Assembly (NCBI RefSeq): GCF_014490555.1
Contig: NZ_CP061032.1
Location: 2,232,001-2,296,000 of the forward strand
Source of the DNA: Corynebacterium lujinxingii
Lineage (GTDB): Bacteria > Actinomycetota > Actinomycetes > Mycobacteriales > Mycobacteriaceae
DNA length: 64,000 nt
Direction: 5' to 3'
The notes under the pieces were generated by a model. The model did no database searches. It was not told the DNA's origin and saw only the letters and a program-made list of their open reading frames with translations. The translations under genes and the position numbers were made by a program. This document shows positions 55,451 to 64,000 of this stretch, piece by piece; positions within the stretch are counted from its first letter, which is position 1, and the number at the start of each line of letters is the position of its first letter.

Positions 55451-55456
55451 TACAGT
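55451..55456 (+). promoter_or_regulatory. cas3 promoter -10 element (predicted)
   Basis: TACAGT, 32 bp before the cas3 ATG. A TTGGGA at 55423-55428 could be a poorly spaced -35 (22 bp). Ribosome site TTTGGAG at 55477-55483. Confidence 0.45.
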
Positions 55457-55487
55457 CTTGAGCTAACGGCAATCCTTTGGAGTTCAT

Positions 55488-58313
55488 ATGACAAACATGA
55501 CAGGCTCACCCCGTCGCCGGGATAACTTCGAATCTTCGATTGATTCGTTCGTCGATAGGCTCAGCCCGCAGGCTCGCTCACTGTGGGCGAAATCAGGCGA
55601 TGAAACTGGTCACCTCAGTCTGGCTCAGCACTTGATCGACTCCGCTTGTGTCGCTGCGGTGGTTTTTGACACGTATGTTTCGAACTCCCTGAAAGAAAAC
55701 CTTGCCCAGAACCTGAAGCTTTCTGTTGAGGAAGTCCGGCAGCTCTATATCTGGCTAGCTGGCCTGCACGATTTGGGTAAGGGTACCCTTACTTTTCTGG
55801 GTCAGCTCGACATGAAACCGGAGTTCAGGCACCTTCTTTCGCGCGTCGCAGACGCTGGACTCCCCATCGCCATGAGCAAACTTGAAGCAGGCAGGAAGTC
55901 GATGCCGCACAGTGTTAGTTCGGGGTTGATTCTCCGGAACTGGTTGGAGGAGAAGGGGTTTTCGCGTCGTCAGGCTAACTGGGTGTCGTCGACAGTAGAT
56001 GCCCACCACGGGGTGGCGTCGGGTGACGAACGCGACGCAATCGACAACGTGCTCTCCGAGTATCCGCCTGAATGGCGTGCGGTTCACAACGAACTCATCG
56101 ATGCGATGACCGAAACGGTGGGTGTTCATGGTGTGCTGGAGTCGCTCAAGTCGCTTCGGAACCCCCTCGCCGCGGAAGCCCAAATCCTCACCGGGCTGAT
56201 TGTGATGGCGGACTGGATTGCGTCGAATCCCGATGCGTTCCCGATGGTTGTCTCCGGAACCCAAACGCAGCGAGTAGAAAGCGGCATGCGCGCCATCGAC
56301 CTCACCGTGCCGTGGAGCCCGGTGCAACTTAGCGACGACATCCACGACCTGTTCCGGAACTCGTTCGGCTGGCCTGCCACATTCCAGGCACGACCGATCC
56401 AACAGGCGATGGCCGACGTCGCAAAAACATGCACCGAGCCGAGTTTGATCATCCTGGAAGCGGAGACCGGCGTCGGCAAGACAGAGGCCGCGCTGGCAGC
56501 TGCGCAGATCATCGCTGCTTCCAACGAGGCGCAGGGGGTTTACTTTGCCGCCCCGACGATGGCTACAGCGAACGGGCTTTTGGAGCGCACCATGAACTGG
56601 GCCCGCAACACCACCGAATCGGGTGCGGTCTCATCGCTTTACCTCGCCCACTCTAAGAACCAGCTCTCCAAACCGTTTCAGAATTTGCGGTTCCAAGACA
56701 TCGATGAGGATGCCAGCGACCCTTCCGCGGACGGTGAAGTGGTTGCCAGTTCATGGATGAGCGGGCGCCGACGTGGGCTCCTCTCAAACATCGTGGTTGG
56801 CACCGTCGACCAGGTACTCATGCTTGCGCTGAGGCAGCGGTATTCGATGCTCCGTCACGCGGCGCTCGCCGGAAAGATCATCATCTTCGATGAGATTCAC
56901 TCGTACGGAGCCTATTCATCGGATTACCTCGCCACCACGCTGGAATGGCTCGCGCACTACGGCGCGACAGTCATCATGATGTCGGCAACGCTGCCGACCG
57001 ACGAACGCGAGAAGCTCATCGAGGCTTACACCGGAAACTCTGTCGAGGAGCACTCTAACGCCTATCCACTCATTACCGTCGCCGGCGAAAGCTCCCTGCG
57101 GTACGTCACACCCGAGCAAAGTCCGACAAATCTCGAAGCTCGCATCACAATTATCGACGACACAATCACCGCCCTGGAAGAACTCCTTGGACGATTGCTT
57201 GTCGACGGCGGCGTGGCGCTCATCATCTGCAACACCATCGCTCGAGCCCAGGAAGTATACGGCGTACTCGACGCCACATACTCCAGCGAGGTCGAACTCC
57301 ACCACGCGGGTTTTATGGCCTGGCAGCGTTCGGAAAAAGAAGACCGGATGCGGCACGAGCTGGGGCCGGACAGCCACCGTGGCGAAGGCAGGCCCTGGCG
57401 AAAAATTGTTGTTGCAACCCAGGTAGCGGAACAGAGTTTGGATATCGACACCGATGTTCTTGTCACCGATCTTGCCCCGATGGACCTGATTATCCAGCGC
57501 ATCGGACGTCTCCACCGCCATGGACGCCCGGAATCGGATCGTCCAGAGCAACTGCGAAAGCCGCAGGTGTTCATCCGAGCGATCGAGAGTCTTGAGCCAG
57601 CTCCGACAATCAACTCGGGCGCTAACGCGGTGTACGACCCACTCGTTCTGCTGAAAACCCTCTTGCAGCTGCCGACCGTGTTCAAGCGGCCTGACGACGT
57701 CGCCACACTCGTCCAATCGACATACAGCGACCACCACGCCGTCCCTAAAGAGTGGGAAGGAGTGTGGGCGGAGGCGTCGTCGGAAAGCGAGCAGCGTATT
57801 GACCGGGCCCATCAGCGCTCGAAGTCCTTCCGGATTGATTCGCCGCTTGACACACATAGGCTGCACGACCTTTTCGGTGATCTCACCAAAGCGACGGTCC
57901 AACTCGGCGATGAAGAAAAGGGGGCAGCACAAGTCCGAGACGCTGAGCCGACCGTGGAAGTTATTCCGATACAACAGGCTGACGGTTTCTACACGCCCTT
58001 TGACCGGGAAGAACAGATCATCAGCGAGGTTCCCATGAGTTACAAGCAGGCATTTCAACTCGCATCGAGCACGGTGCGCTTGCCACTCAGGATGACGCGG
58101 TTCGACTCCGATTTTGAAGCCGTTATCGATGCACTCGAGCGTTCCACCCCAATGGAGTGGAACGACCACTACCTGTTGAAAGGGCAACTTGCCCTCTCAC
58201 TAGATGCGAACGGCGAGGCTTCCTTAGGCAGATTCCGAGTCAAGTACTCACCCGAACTCGGATTGGAATCTACGTTCGATTCGAGCGATCCCGATGTCGA
58301 AGGGCGAAGTTAA
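55488..58313 (+). CDS. cas3: CRISPR-associated helicase/nuclease Cas3
   Basis: 941 aa, HD nuclease fused to helicase. HD motif GLHDLGKG (His 94, Asp 95) and second-site DAHHGV (172-174); Walker A EAETGVGKT (324-332); DEIH at 468-471; MSATLP; and motif VI QRIGRLHRHGR. Recruited by DNA-bound Cascade to unwind and degrade the target strand. First gene of the cas operon, ~170 bp from the degenerate-repeat RNA that may repress it. Confidence 0.95.
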   Translation: MTNMTGSPRRRDNFESSIDSFVDRLSPQARSLWAKSGDETGHLSLAQHLIDSACVAAVVFDTYVSNSLKENLAQNLKLSVEEVRQLYIWLAGLHDLGKGTLTFLGQLDMKPEFRHLLSRVADAGLPIAMSKLEAGRKSMPHSVSSGLILRNWLEEKGFSRRQANWVSSTVDAHHGVASGDERDAIDNVLSEYPPEWRAVHNELIDAMTETVGVHGVLESLKSLRNPLAAEAQILTGLIVMADWIASNPDAFPMVVSGTQTQRVESGMRAIDLTVPWSPVQLSDDIHDLFRNSFGWPATFQARPIQQAMADVAKTCTEPSLIILEAETGVGKTEAALAAAQIIAASNEAQGVYFAAPTMATANGLLERTMNWARNTTESGAVSSLYLAHSKNQLSKPFQNLRFQDIDEDASDPSADGEVVASSWMSGRRRGLLSNIVVGTVDQVLMLALRQRYSMLRHAALAGKIIIFDEIHSYGAYSSDYLATTLEWLAHYGATVIMMSATLPTDEREKLIEAYTGNSVEEHSNAYPLITVAGESSLRYVTPEQSPTNLEARITIIDDTITALEELLGRLLVDGGVALIICNTIARAQEVYGVLDATYSSEVELHHAGFMAWQRSEKEDRMRHELGPDSHRGEGRPWRKIVVATQVAEQSLDIDTDVLVTDLAPMDLIIQRIGRLHRHGRPESDRPEQLRKPQVFIRAIESLEPAPTINSGANAVYDPLVLLKTLLQLPTVFKRPDDVATLVQSTYSDHHAVPKEWEGVWAEASSESEQRIDRAHQRSKSFRIDSPLDTHRLHDLFGDLTKATVQLGDEEKGAAQVRDAEPTVEVIPIQQADGFYTPFDREEQIISEVPMSYKQAFQLASSTVRLPLRMTRFDSDFEAVIDALERSTPMEWNDHYLLKGQLALSLDANGEASLGRFRVKYSPELGLESTFDSSDPDVEGRS

Positions 58314-58369
58314 ATGAAAACCAAGCCACACCGCACACCAACACGAAGAAAGCGAAGGAGGTTGAAGAA

Positions 58370-60118
58370 ATGAGCCAGCATCCGCAAACTCCGCCATCGT
58401 TTAACTTGCTGGATGAACCTTGGATCATTTGCACGACCAACGATGGCGCGGCAACGTTAAGCATCCGAGAGATCTTCGACGGCAGCTCAACGCCCGTCGC
58501 GGTGCTTGGAGATGCACCGACCCAGGACTACGCCGTTCTTCGTCTGCTTCTTGCAATCTTCTGGAGGGCCCAGCACCAGTCCGTAACACAACTGCGGAGT
58601 ACGAAGGCCGGGCGCAGGGATTTCCGGTGGGAGGACTGGTTCGTCGATAAGCGCCAAACCCTGCTTAACGACGGACGCGACCAGTCCGTTTTGGACTACC
58701 TCACGGAGTACGAATCGCGCTTCGACCTGCTGCATGAGGAAACGCCGTTTATGCAGGTGGCAGGCCTTCACACAAAGAAGGGGACCAAGAACGACGTCTC
58801 TCGCATTGTCCCCGATGCGGAGCACGACTACTTCACCATGCGTACCCACGGCGGACGATCAAAACTTTCGTTTGCGGAGGCCGCACGGTGGCTCGTACAT
58901 GCGCAGGCGTACGACTACTCAGGTATCAAACCTGGAGTTGAGGGAGATCCGCGAGTCAAGGGCGGAAAAGGATACCCCATCGGGCCTGGATGGTCCGGGA
59001 TGACGGGAGGCACCGTTATTCGTGGCACCACGTTGCTCGAAACGCTGCTACTGAACTCCACCCCGGAAACGATTTACCTGGGTAACGCCGACGATCATCC
59101 CGTGTGGGAACGGGAACCAGATACCCCAAGTCAGCGCAACGACCGAGCAGGAAAACTCGCAAAACCGGATGCGCCATCCCCTCATGGCCCAGCGGACCTT
59201 GCCACTTGGCAATCACGAAGAATTCGCCTGTTCACGGAGGGCGACTCAGTCGTAAACGTGCTGGTGAGCAACGGTGATCAGATACCGGATGCCGGGAAGA
59301 ACGTATACGGCGACCCGATGACCCCGTACCGGTACAGCCCCAACCAATCGAAGAAGGGGGTTGAGGCGTATTACCCGCGCCCGTACGACACGACACGAAC
59401 GATGTGGCGGTCCCTGGATGCCCTGATCGCTACAAGCTCCGACCCCGGTTTCGGAGGGAAGAATCTCGCACCCAAGCGTCCTTCGAACCTGGTGAATCTC
59501 TCGGACGTTGCAGATGACCAAGGAACCGAGGAAGTCGCTGACCTCCACATCGTCTCGATGGAATATGGGCCACAGAGCTCGACCGTCGCCACGATAGTGA
59601 GCGCCAACATGGGTCTCCCGCTGCATCTGCTGAAAGACGACTCACTGTCTGCTGCCCACCGCCAGTACGTGCGTGATGCAGCTGAAGCAACGAAGGACGC
59701 CGCAATTTCACTCGGATGGTTTGCTGGCCAACTGAAAGTCGCAGCAGGTGGGGAATACGTCTTCGACGCCGACGTGGCCGACCGTCTGTACACAGTTCTC
59801 GAGCCCAAGTTCCTGACCTGGCTCCGCAACCTCGACGTTTCAGAAATAGGCAAAGAGGCGACTGCTTGGCAATACGAAATCGAAAAGCAGGTGCTCGACA
59901 TTGCCGACGAAGCCGTCCGAGGTGCAGGACAGCGGGCACTCGTTGGCCGCGTCGTGGACGCACAAGATGACGACTCCGGGCGGATTGTGAATGCGGGTTC
60001 CCTTTACCGACAGTTGCGCTACCGCCTGAGTAAGGATCTGCCTCTCATCAAACGCGACAAGTCAACCGATCAGACCCGGACCGCAAAGACCTCCGCGGAA
60101 CAAGGAGAAACAGCATGA
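58370..60118 (+). CDS. cse1: Cascade large subunit Cse1 (Cas8e)
   Basis: 582 aa from ATG 58370, preceded by AAGGAGGT (58355-58362); a longer in-frame start at 58157 would lie inside cas3 and is rejected. N-terminal SFNLLDEPWIICTTNDG is the family opening; conserved YPIGPGWSGMTGG and SMEYGPQSSTVATIVS. Recognises the PAM and recruits Cas3. Overlaps cse2 by 4 bp. Confidence 0.93.
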   Translation: MSQHPQTPPSFNLLDEPWIICTTNDGAATLSIREIFDGSSTPVAVLGDAPTQDYAVLRLLLAIFWRAQHQSVTQLRSTKAGRRDFRWEDWFVDKRQTLLNDGRDQSVLDYLTEYESRFDLLHEETPFMQVAGLHTKKGTKNDVSRIVPDAEHDYFTMRTHGGRSKLSFAEAARWLVHAQAYDYSGIKPGVEGDPRVKGGKGYPIGPGWSGMTGGTVIRGTTLLETLLLNSTPETIYLGNADDHPVWEREPDTPSQRNDRAGKLAKPDAPSPHGPADLATWQSRRIRLFTEGDSVVNVLVSNGDQIPDAGKNVYGDPMTPYRYSPNQSKKGVEAYYPRPYDTTRTMWRSLDALIATSSDPGFGGKNLAPKRPSNLVNLSDVADDQGTEEVADLHIVSMEYGPQSSTVATIVSANMGLPLHLLKDDSLSAAHRQYVRDAAEATKDAAISLGWFAGQLKVAAGGEYVFDADVADRLYTVLEPKFLTWLRNLDVSEIGKEATAWQYEIEKQVLDIADEAVRGAGQRALVGRVVDAQDDDSGRIVNAGSLYRQLRYRLSKDLPLIKRDKSTDQTRTAKTSAEQGETA

Positions 60119-60759
60119 CAAAACCGACCCTTCACTTCAGCGTTGGGAACACCGCTTCATCCCTCCAGCGAAGCTATCTGGACCGAGCCGAAACTGCAGC
60201 TGGCGCAGACGCACGACGTGTTCTTGCGGAACTACGCCAAAGTGCAGCCCGGAGTTTCAGCGCCGATCCTTTGGCTCTGCAAAAGGTGCTCCTTCTGCTG
60301 GAGCCGCCTCTAAGCGACGAGGAGCTCGGCCGCGGCGATGATCCCTCTCCTTCGGAATTAGCGGCCTATAACGCGCTCACTTTGTTCGCCCAGCACATGC
60401 AGAGTGCAACGAAACCAGTGCATACGACGGAATGTTCCTTTGCCCGTGCGTGTGGTCGCTTGCAGACACTGAGCGAATCCAACTCGATCAAACCCCGGTT
60501 TGACGCGATGCAGTCCGCGCGTGACGAGGCGTCCCGAGTGCTGCATCTGCGTTCTCTTGTGACGCTGCTTCGAAGCAAGGAGCTCGCATTCGACTACGGC
60601 AGTTTCGCCCGAGACTTGCGTTCACTTCAGTACCCCGCGCGTCGCGAGGGCGTCCTGCTCCGCTGGGGTAGGGACTACGCAGTCGGAACGCTTCGGCCAA
60701 AGGCACAACGCGCCGCAGAAGCCGAACCAGAAATCACTTCCCCCTTCGCAAACTCCTAG
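60115..60759 (+). CDS. cse2: Cascade small subunit Cse2 (Cas11e)
   Basis: 214 aa, all helical, matching Cse2 length. Contains DARRVLAELRQSAARSF and AYNALTLFAQHMQ, then HLRSLVTLLRSKELAFDYGSFARDLRSLQ, the conserved C-terminal bundle. Two copies stabilise the R-loop in Cascade. Starts within cse1 (ATGA). Confidence 0.9.
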   Translation: MTKPTLHFSVGNTASSLQRSYLDRAETAAGADARRVLAELRQSAARSFSADPLALQKVLLLLEPPLSDEELGRGDDPSPSELAAYNALTLFAQHMQSATKPVHTTECSFARACGRLQTLSESNSIKPRFDAMQSARDEASRVLHLRSLVTLLRSKELAFDYGSFARDLRSLQYPARREGVLLRWGRDYAVGTLRPKAQRAAEAEPEITSPFANS

Positions 60760-60780
60760 ACACCTCAAGAAAGGTTCACC

Positions 60781-61911
60781 ATGTCCATCGTTATTGATAT
60801 TCACGCACTGCAAACCGTCCCGCCATCCCTGATCAACCGCGATGACACGGGTGCACCGAAGTCTGCGATTTTCGGTGGTGTCCCACGCCAGCGTGTGTCA
60901 TCGCAATCCTGGAAGCGCGCTATCCGCCGCTACTTTGAAGAGAACTTTGACGCTCAGCAGATCGGTGACCGCTCGAAGCGCCTCCCGGAGAAAATCGCCC
61001 AGCGACTCATCGACGCAGGTGTCGAGCAGGACGAAGCAATCAAACGTGTAGAAGACCTGTTCAAAGCAGCCGGCATCAAGACCGCGATTGAAAAGCCGAA
61101 GAAGAACGATGATTCGGAAGAGAAGCCCAGCCCGTACCCGCGTACTGGCTACCTGCTGTTCCTCAGCCAGCAACAGATCGATCGTGCCGTAGAGGAACTG
61201 CTCGCGCGAGATGGCGAAAAGCCTTCCAAGGCCGAGGCGAAGGCAATCCTCGACACTGATCACTCGGTGGATATGGCAATGTTTGGTCGCATGGTCGCCG
61301 ACGATGCCGCCTACAACGTCGATGCTTCGGTTCAAGTTGCACACGCCATCGGTATCCACGGGTCCACCCCGGACTTCGACTACTTCACGGCAGTAGACGA
61401 TCTTGCCGAGGAAGGCGAGGAGACCGGTGCGGGAATGATCGGCACGGTGCAAATGATGTCGTCGACAATGTACCGCTACGCAACGATCAACTTCGACGGC
61501 CTTCGCAAGAACTTGGATTCTGTCGATACTGCGCGTCTCGCAGCCGAGCACTTCATTGAGGCATTCGTGAGTTCCATGCCCACCGGGAAGATCAACACCT
61601 TCGCAAACCAGACCCTCCCGGAACTCGTTTATGTGGCCGTCCGTGATACCCGACCGATCTCGCTAGTCAACGCGTTCGAAGTTCCAGTCGAAGCCAAGCA
61701 GGGTGCGTCTCGCCGCAAGGTGGCGTCGGACCGTCTCGCACAGGAAGCACGTGATGTGGAGTCCGTCTATGGGTTCAAACCACTTGCGGCTTACGTCATG
61801 GGTATCGGTGAAACAGCCGATTCTTTCGCTGAACTCGCGGAGAAGACCACCTTGCAAGAGCTGACGCAGAACATTAACGAAGTTCTCGAGCGCGTCGTGG
61901 GTGACCAGTAA
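60781..61911 (+). CDS. cas7e: Cascade backbone subunit Cas7e (CasC)
   Basis: 376 aa. MSIVIDIHALQTVPPSLINRDDTGAPKSAIFGGVPRQRVSSQSWKRAIR is the invariant Cas7e start; a charged insertion (EKPKKNDDSEEKPSP) sits near residue 110; later FANQTLPELVYVAVRD. Polymerises along the crRNA spacer. Ribosome site AAGAAAGG upstream. Last base overlaps the cas5e start (TAATG). Confidence 0.95.
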   Translation: MSIVIDIHALQTVPPSLINRDDTGAPKSAIFGGVPRQRVSSQSWKRAIRRYFEENFDAQQIGDRSKRLPEKIAQRLIDAGVEQDEAIKRVEDLFKAAGIKTAIEKPKKNDDSEEKPSPYPRTGYLLFLSQQQIDRAVEELLARDGEKPSKAEAKAILDTDHSVDMAMFGRMVADDAAYNVDASVQVAHAIGIHGSTPDFDYFTAVDDLAEEGEETGAGMIGTVQMMSSTMYRYATINFDGLRKNLDSVDTARLAAEHFIEAFVSSMPTGKINTFANQTLPELVYVAVRDTRPISLVNAFEVPVEAKQGASRRKVASDRLAQEARDVESVYGFKPLAAYVMGIGETADSFAELAEKTTLQELTQNINEVLERVVGDQ

Positions 61912-62633
61912 TGACACACTCCTTACTCCTCCTGCTTAAAGGACCGATACAGTCCTGGGGCGATGAAAGCAGGTACAAGACGCGAGCGACTGCGACCACC
62001 CCAACGAAATCGGGAATCGTCGGACTGATCGCAGCTGCTCAAGGTCGCCGACGCACCGATGACATCGAGGACCTTGCCAAATTGCGCCTTGCGGTCCGCG
62101 TCGATCAGTCCGGCAGTTTGCTGCGCGACTATCAGACTGCGCAGCCTTGGCAAACGCGTCCGCAAGACCCTGCACAGCTGGTCACTCGCTACTTCCTCTC
62201 GGATGCAGCGTTTGTGGCTGCGGTAGAGCACGATGACCGACCACTGCTTGAAAGCATGGCCGAGTCGCTCCGGAAACCCACTTATCCGTTGTTCATGGGT
62301 CGTCGTTCCTGTCCCGTGCATCCTGGGCTGGTGATCGGTATCGACGACTCCGATGCTGAAACCGCACTTCGCAGTCATAAGACCTGGTACGCGAACGATA
62401 TTCATAAGCAACAGGCACCGAAAGAGGTGTCGCTCGCGCTGTACCGCGACGCGAACGGTGCTGAACCCGGTGCGGTTCCGCGGCAGGACGTCCCACTTTC
62501 TTTTGACCCCAAGCACAGGCGCTACGGGTGGCGGGATGTCGTTCGCTGCACGGATGTTGTGCTTGACAACCCGCACGGTGTCGAAGAGTCTGTCGGCACT
62601 GATGAGTTCTTCGAGGCGGTGGTTCGCGCGTGA
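61911..62633 (+). CDS. cas5e: Cascade subunit Cas5e (CasD)
   Basis: 240 aa. MTHSLLLLLKGPIQSWGDESRYKTRATATTPTKSGIVGLIAAAQG is the family N-terminus, including the Trp and Arg that hold the crRNA 5' handle; YPLFMGRRSCPVHP follows. Caps the Cascade backbone at the handle end. Overlaps cas6e by 4 bp (GTGA). Confidence 0.94.
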   Translation: MTHSLLLLLKGPIQSWGDESRYKTRATATTPTKSGIVGLIAAAQGRRRTDDIEDLAKLRLAVRVDQSGSLLRDYQTAQPWQTRPQDPAQLVTRYFLSDAAFVAAVEHDDRPLLESMAESLRKPTYPLFMGRRSCPVHPGLVIGIDDSDAETALRSHKTWYANDIHKQQAPKEVSLALYRDANGAEPGAVPRQDVPLSFDPKHRRYGWRDVVRCTDVVLDNPHGVEESVGTDEFFEAVVRA

Positions 62634-63331
62634 CAACGTTGACTCGTATCTCTCTCAACCCCGCACGCAGACAGGGCGTAAAACTCCTCACCGACCCCCA
62701 GGCCATGCATGCTGCGGTCAGGTCGGCCTTTCCACCCGACATTTCGCAGACGGACGCTCGTGTGCTTTGGCGAGTCGACAAGCGACCGCATGAGCATGTG
62801 CTTTACATTGTGGGGCCGGAGAAGCCGACGGGGGCGCACATTGTCGAACAGGCAGGCTGGGACACGCGCCCAGCTCAGTCAGCCGACTATGAGCGTTTTC
62901 TTTCGGCATTGACCCGGGGGCAGCGTTGGCGTTTTGAGCTCGTCGCCAATCCCACGTATTCCGAACCTCGTGAAGGAAAGCGTGGCAAGGTGAAACCCCA
63001 TGTATCCGCTCGAAATCAGCTCAACTGGTTGTACAAACAGTCTGAGCGAGCCGGCTTCTGCCTAGCGCCGCGTATCGACGACACCGTTGCCGACGAGGAA
63101 CGCGCACGGTGGAATGTCGCAGACCAACCACAGGTGCTCGAACGGTGGACGGACGTGTTTCGACGCGATAAGAAATCTCGTAACGCGCCACCGGTCCGTA
63201 TTTCTAAGGCACGGTTTGTCGGCACGCTCGAAGTAACCGATCCTGACCGTTTACGGACCACTCTGACTCAAGGAATTGGTCGCGGGCGCGCCTACGGTTG
63301 TGGCCTGCTTACCCTCGCACCGGTGAAGTAA
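62630..63331 (+). CDS. cas6e: CRISPR RNA endonuclease Cas6e (CasE)
   Basis: 233 aa from GTG 62630. Tandem ferredoxin-like folds; likely catalytic His 27 in QAMHAAVRSAF, and the C-terminal glycine-rich loop TQGIGRGRAYGCGLL. Cleaves precursor RNA at the base of each repeat hairpin (after the GCGGGG stem), leaving the 8-nt handle. It could also process the psi-R2 stem. Overlaps cas1 by one base. Confidence 0.92.
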   Translation: MTTLTRISLNPARRQGVKLLTDPQAMHAAVRSAFPPDISQTDARVLWRVDKRPHEHVLYIVGPEKPTGAHIVEQAGWDTRPAQSADYERFLSALTRGQRWRFELVANPTYSEPREGKRGKVKPHVSARNQLNWLYKQSERAGFCLAPRIDDTVADEERARWNVADQPQVLERWTDVFRRDKKSRNAPPVRISKARFVGTLEVTDPDRLRTTLTQGIGRGRAYGCGLLTLAPVK

Positions 63332-64000
63332 TGGCTGCCACCCCGCAAGAAGTCCCTATTGCGAGACAGGCTTTGTCCCAGATGGGCAACCGTATCTCGT
63401 TTCTGTACATCGAACGCGCCACCGTCAACCGAGACGGCAATGCGCTTACGATCACAGACCAACGAGGCGTTGCCCATGTCGCCGCCACGCAACTGGCTGT
63501 TCTGCTCCTCGGACCAGGAACCCGGATTACCTACGCCGCCATGGCACTTCTTGGGGACGCCGGCGTGTCGACTGTGTGGGTAGGGGAGCGCGGCGTGCGT
63601 TACTACGCGAGTGGTAGACCACCTGCGAAGTCATCGAGAATGGCGGAGTTACAAGCGGAAATAGTCACGAACCAGAGAAAGCGGCTTGCCTGCGCAAAGC
63701 GGATGTACAGCCTGCGATTCCCTGGAGAGGACCTCACCGGGCTTTCTATGGCGAAGCTCCGAGGCCGCGAGGGGGCACGGATGAAGAAGGTCTACGCCCG
63801 CGAAGCGGAACGAGTGGGAATTAATTGGAACCGGCGCGCCTATGATCCGAATGACTACGACTCTTCCGATCCGATCAACCAAGCGTTAACCTCCGCTAAC
63901 TCGGCCCTTTACGGCATCGCGCATGCAGTTATCGCCGGGCTCGGTTTTGTGCCCGCTCGGGGTTGTGCATAACGGGACCGATCGCGCGTTTGTGTACGAC
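63331..64000 (+). pseudogene. cas1e: Cas1e integrase, frameshifted and cut by window end
   Basis: The first ~210 residues are normal Cas1e: ARQALSQMGNRISFLYIERA, GPGTRITYAAMALLGDAGVSTVWVGERGVRYYASG, catalytic-Glu region LRGREGARMKKVYA, YDSSDPINQALTSANSALYGIAHAVIAGLGFVPA. The frame then closes at TAA 63970-63972. Shifting to the +1 frame from 63965 restores VHNGTDRAFVYD, the expected continuation carrying the metal-binding His and Asp. So about two bases are missing (or one gained) near 63950-63964. A 213-aa product would lack half the active site. Confidence 0.85.

Noticed and set aside
57190..57201. GCTTGTCGACGG in cas3 as a further copy of the 12-mer
   Set aside because: One mismatch in the fixed part; near-matches were not counted in the exact total.
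58157..58369. N-terminal extension of Cse1
   Set aside because: It lies within cas3 and encodes Arg/Cys-rich sequence unlike the family; AAGGAGGT before ATG 58370 fixes the start.

Overview
The window looks like a chromosomal segment of a moderately high-G+C Corynebacterium. Support comes from the gene order ponA / DUF2029 glycosyltransferase / rpsF / ssb / rplI / dnaB, the DUF5318 gene beside ponA, the FtsX-type ABC exporter divergent from a NarL-type two-component pair, and many short actinobacterial lipoproteins and exported proteins. Gene order around leuS, ponA and dnaB resembles the oriC-proximal region of mycobacteria and corynebacteria. The species cannot be fixed from sequence alone.

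Layout. 0-1.5 kb: YtrA-type GntR regulator with an ABC ATPase and a cut-off membrane subunit. 1.6-4.4 kb: NYN-domain protein, PspA and thioredoxin. 4.5-7.2 kb: copper set (small HMA-like protein, CopZ-like chaperone, CopA-like ATPase). 7.2-9.3 kb: MFS carrier and lipoprotein. 9.3-13.3 kb: dnaB and recQ, with four perfect DnaA boxes between them. 13.3-17.7 kb: an accessory block of two paralogous secreted S1 proteases bracketing a Doc toxin-antitoxin pair, two paralogous AAA ATPases and a VapBC pair. 17.8-24.3 kb: rplI, ssb, rpsF, lipoprotein, DUF2029 protein, ponA, DUF5318. 24.4-34.1 kb: mostly housekeeping (USP, TrhO, DUF1846, NAD(P)HX repair, flavoprotein, MFS). 34.1-37.6 kb: HrtBA/ChrSA-like exporter and two-component system with a perfect palindrome between them. 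37.6-47 kb: DcuC-like carrier, DUF202/VanZ cluster, quinone oxidoreductase, leuS. 47-52 kb: DUF488, flavodoxin, a decayed permease copy beside an intact one, and two Fic proteins.

52.2 kb to the end is a type I-E CRISPR-Cas locus: 49 repeats and 48 spacers read on the minus strand, a leader, then cas3-cse1-cse2-cas7-cas5-cas6e-cas1 on the plus strand. cas1 is frameshifted in this sequence, before the residues that would complete its active site.

Two signals stand out. First, between the array and cas3 there are two degenerate repeats enclosing a 20-nt pseudo-spacer. Its first nine bases match a site just upstream of the cas3 promoter, next to a 5'-AAC. The array's own repeat/spacer junctions also favour C at the PAM-derived position. 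This is the architecture of a Cas-regulating (CreR-type) RNA that would direct Cascade to repress cas3. Second, the 12-mer TCGTCGNNAAGC occurs at least 34 times on both strands, in coding and intergenic DNA and in several reading frames, against well under one expected by chance. It is nearly absent from the CRISPR-Cas end of the window. It behaves like an iterated genomic signal (uptake-, Chi- or segregation-type) that I do not recognise from the literature.
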